Shown: piece after piece, positions 15,749 to 17,857 of the stretch
Position numbering within the stretch: position 1 is the stretch's first letter
Layout: each line of letters begins with the position of its first letter
Source of the DNA: Rickettsiales bacterium
Lineage (GTDB): Bacteria > Pseudomonadota > Alphaproteobacteria > Rickettsiales > UBA1997
Direction of reading: 5' to 3'
NCBI GenBank assembly: GCA_009693885.1
Contig: SHWK01000008.1
Coordinates: 1 to 17,857, forward strand
Length of the DNA stretch: 17,857 nt
The notes under the pieces: generated by a model
What the model was told of the DNA's origin: nothing
Seen by the model: the letters and a program-made list of their open reading frames with translations, nothing else
The model's database searches: none
Position numbers and translations under genes: made by a program

Positions 15749-15910
15749 ATGGTAAAAAATAGTATAGTTTATTCTCTTCTTCCTACCTAGGCTCTGCTGC
15801 TCAGACACCCTTTTCATCTAATTTATTGCAAGCGTAGCTTGCGATGAAAATGGAACTCGCCTCAGAGCCTAGGTAGGAAGAAGAGAATAAACTATACTAT
15901 TTTTTACCAT
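15749..15910 (+). repeat. Long palindromic element, copy 2 (shared core, private arms)
   Basis: Bases 15749-15796 and 15863-15910 are perfect 48-bp inverted arms. The core matches the minus strand of 210-380: GCTCTGCTGCTCAGACACC at 15791-15809, an inner stem (15811-15818 with 15843-15850), an AT-rich linker (15819-15827), the hairpin GCAAGC-GTA-GCTTGC (15828-15842), and GAACTCGCCTCA (15853-15864). Outside the innermost five or so base pairs the arms share no sequence with the first copy. The element lies between divergent murC and nth, 20 bases from the murC ATG. The distal arms are AT-rich and contain TATACT reading outward on both sides, which may serve as -10 boxes. No coding potential is seen. 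Confidence 0.85.
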
Positions 15911-15926
15911 TAATTTTAATATTGGA

Positions 15927-15954
15927 TTGGCAACGCTAAGGTAAAAAGTATTTT
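15927..15954 (+). promoter_or_regulatory. Candidate promoter for nth
   Basis: TTGGCA (15927-15932), 16 bases, then TATTTT (15949-15954) form a plausible sigma70-type pair about 25 bases before the nth ATG. It sits just outside the palindromic element. The call is moderate to weak because the DNA is AT-rich. Confidence 0.4.
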
Positions 15955-15978
15955 TGTAAATAATTTTTCTTGAAAAAA

Positions 15979-16611
15979 ATGAATAGGAAGAAGATTGATA
16001 CGATTTTTGAGATCTGGCAGCAGGCAAATCCTCATCCGAAGACGGAATTGGTTTTTGTTAATAATTATACGCTTTTGGTGGCGGTGGTTTTGTCGGCGCA
16101 GAGCACGGATGTTGGGGTAAATAAGGCTACGAAGGCTTTGTTTGCGGTGGTTGATACGCCGCAGAAAATGCTTACTTTGGGTGAGGAGAAGTTAAAAAAA
16201 TATATTAGCACGATTGGGCTTTACAACGGTAAGGCCCGCAATGTTATTGCTTTGTCGAAAATTTTGGTGGAGAAATTTAATAGCGAAATTCCACAAGATC
16301 TTGAAAAGCTGCAGAGCCTGCCTGGCGTTGGCCGAAAGACTGCCAATGTCGTAATGAATTGCGCTTTTGGCGCGCCGACAATTGGGGTCGATACTCATGT
16401 TTTTCGTGTAGCAAATCGCCTCGGATTTGTTGATGAAGCAAATGTTGAGAAGACAGAGCTGGCGCTGCTAAAAGCCATTCCCAAAAAATGGCGGCAACAT
16501 GCACATCATTGGATGATTTTGCATGGACGCTACATCTGTGTGGCTAGAAAACCCAAATGCTCGGAATGTAAAATAAACGAATTTTGTGAGTTTAAACAAA
16601 AAACAATTTAA
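15979..16611 (+). CDS. nth: Endonuclease III
   Basis: A 210-residue bifunctional DNA glycosylase/AP lyase that removes oxidised pyrimidines. The helix-hairpin-helix LPGVGRKTANVV carries catalytic K120, and GVDTHVFRV carries D138. The [4Fe-4S] ligands C187, C194, C197 and C203 have the correct C-X6-C-X2-C-X5-C spacing. All positions coincide with the E. coli enzyme when the ATG at 15979 is used; a TTG at 15970 would add three residues. The first ~230 bases use more G- and T-ending codons (GTG, TTG, GCG, ACG) than the rest of the gene and its neighbours. The gene diverges from murC and precedes chrA by 54 bases. Confidence 0.96.
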   Translation: MNRKKIDTIFEIWQQANPHPKTELVFVNNYTLLVAVVLSAQSTDVGVNKATKALFAVVDTPQKMLTLGEEKLKKYISTIGLYNGKARNVIALSKILVEKFNSEIPQDLEKLQSLPGVGRKTANVVMNCAFGAPTIGVDTHVFRVANRLGFVDEANVEKTELALLKAIPKKWRQHAHHWMILHGRYICVARKPKCSECKINEFCEFKQKTI

Positions 16612-16665
16612 CTAGATTTAAAAAACCAACTCTTCCCATAGCTACTAAAAACAACATATTAATTT

Positions 16666-17844
16666 ATGAATCTCTGGAAATTATTTCTAATATTCCTCCG
16701 CTTCGGATGCCTCGCTTGGGGCGGACCAGTCGCGCAAATCAACATGATCCGCGAAGAATTAGTCGATAAAAGAAAATGGCTCGATCCAGAAAAATTCAAA
16801 CGCGTATTCACCTTATATCAAATATTACCAGGCCCTGAAGCACATGAACTTTGCGTTTATTTTGGAATGGTAAAAGCTGGTAGACTAGGCGCAATCGTTG
16901 CGGGGATTGGGTTTATGCTACCAGGATTATTATTAATGCTAGCACTATCTTACGCTTATGTTTCTTACGGCAGCACAATTTTATTATGGTTTGTTGGCGT
17001 TACTCCAGCCGTATCGGCACTGATCGTGCGAGCCACTCACCGCATTTCTAAACATGTTTTACATAGTAGATCTTTAGTGATTGCAGCCTTAATTTCAGTT
17101 GCTTTAACACTGATTCATACACAATTTTTTATCGTATTTATTATCTGTCTCGCTTGGCATGTTTTATGGATAAAAAACTATCGCAAATGCGCTATTTCAG
17201 TGGTTATAATGGCATTTATTGCATCGGGATATTTTGCTTATTTTGCACATTCTGTGATAGAAATAACCAACAACGAACCAAGCGAGAAATATTTATTCAT
17301 CGAAGGATTAAAAGGCGGATTACTAACATTCGGCGGCGCTTACACCATCATCCCATTCTTGCATGATAGCTTGCTTGAAGCCTTTCCCGCCATTACTCAA
17401 CAAGCATTTTATGATGGCATCGCGTTATCAGCAATGATTCCCGCGCCATTAGTAATTTTCGCAACTTATTTGGGATATCTCGCTACTGGCATAAATGGCG
17501 CGCTTCTAATAACCGCAGGAGTTTTTCTGCCATCATTTTTATTCACCTTATTAGGCCACAAACAACTAACAAAATTAGTTGAGAATAAAGCTTTTCACGG
17601 CGCGCTAGATGGCGTTGCAGCTGCAGTGTGCGGGCTTTTATTGGTAACAGCGTTTGATATTTTTCAACATTCGGTGTTGAATGGATCGCTAAAAAATATT
17701 GCGATTTTTTTGGTGTCGTTAAGTTTATTATATCTCATCAACAAAAAGTGGATTATGCCTTTGGTGGTTGTAGGAAGCGGGTTGGTAGGTTTTATTTTAA
17801 ACTCAGATGAAACAATTCAAATATTGTTTACGAACTTAATTTAA
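16666..17844 (+). CDS. chrA: Chromate transporter, two-domain ChrA family
   Basis: A 392-residue inner-membrane protein with two homologous CHR domains, the long-chain arrangement. Domain 1 carries AWGGPVAQINMIREELVDKR (18-37) and LYQILPGPEAHEL; domain 2 carries LTFGGAYTIIPFL, ALSAMIPAPLVIFATYLGY and GVFLPSFLF. Around ten to twelve hydrophobic spans are apparent. The best-known members export chromate, driven by the membrane potential; many relatives are unproven, so the substrate is inferred from family only. The ATG at 16666 has no strong Shine-Dalgarno sequence. Transcription with nth is possible (54-base gap, no obvious terminator). The gene ends 13 bases before the window edge. Confidence 0.9.
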   Translation: MNLWKLFLIFLRFGCLAWGGPVAQINMIREELVDKRKWLDPEKFKRVFTLYQILPGPEAHELCVYFGMVKAGRLGAIVAGIGFMLPGLLLMLALSYAYVSYGSTILLWFVGVTPAVSALIVRATHRISKHVLHSRSLVIAALISVALTLIHTQFFIVFIICLAWHVLWIKNYRKCAISVVIMAFIASGYFAYFAHSVIEITNNEPSEKYLFIEGLKGGLLTFGGAYTIIPFLHDSLLEAFPAITQQAFYDGIALSAMIPAPLVIFATYLGYLATGINGALLITAGVFLPSFLFTLLGHKQLTKLVENKAFHGALDGVAAAVCGLLLVTAFDIFQHSVLNGSLKNIAIFLVSLSLLYLINKKWIMPLVVVGSGLVGFILNSDETIQILFTNLI

Positions 17845-17857
17845 ATAAAACTTTATA

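Noticed and set aside
15949..15978. TTG start for nth at 15970
   Set aside because: With the ATG at 15979 the protein aligns with E. coli endonuclease III residue for residue; the TTG adds three unsupported residues.

Overview
The window is AT-rich (roughly a third G+C by eye), gene-dense bacterial DNA. It encodes complex I subunits, a cell-wall and DAP pathway, and a dnaN-recF-gtrA run. The protein sequences (alphaproteobacterial-type PgpA, HisZ, AddA, Xth) and the low G+C suggest an alphaproteobacterium, perhaps a Rickettsiales- or Holosporales-like lineage. That placement is an inference; no rRNA is present to fix it.

Layout. At 1-177 the N-terminus of seryl-tRNA synthetase (serS) runs leftward off the edge. 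A 171-bp palindromic element separates it from a rightward block: dapE and pgpA (overlapping), then nuoH-nuoI-nuoJ-nuoK, then an exported protein with DUF4116-like repeats that starts 4 nt after nuoK. That protein meets, tail to tail, a leftward pair: addA (helicase only, no nuclease domain) followed by a HisZ-like gene, with a repeat-rich hairpin between them. addA diverges from dnaN, which has an extended -10 promoter. dnaN is followed by a long palindrome and then by recF and gtrA, which overlap by ATGA. A leftward block follows: murC, a GNAT acetyltransferase and xth. A second 162-bp palindromic element separates murC from rightward nth. The window ends with a chrA-type chromate transporter.

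How the genes fit together. dapE makes the diaminopimelate/lysine precursor and murC adds L-alanine to UDP-MurNAc, so both point to peptidoglycan synthesis. nuoHIJK encode membrane-domain subunits and the peripheral 2[4Fe-4S] subunit of NADH dehydrogenase. dnaN, recF, addA, xth and nth form a loose replication and DNA-repair neighbourhood. Several genes that usually sit together are separated here: nuoHIJK without nuoL, murC without the dcw genes, hisZ without hisG, addA without addB.

Most unusual content. The elements at 210-380 and 15749-15910 share an asymmetric core of about 80 bp. Each is enclosed in perfect 48-49-bp inverted arms, and the arm sequences of the two elements are unrelated to each other. 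An inner stem also changes on both sides in a compensating way. Base pairing is therefore kept while sequence is not, and unpaired core blocks are kept exactly. Both copies lie between divergent genes, so they are not ordinary terminators. This looks like a dispersed, structure-conserving palindromic element family that I do not recognise. Two further palindromes (11169-11250, 7113-7211) have different sequences.
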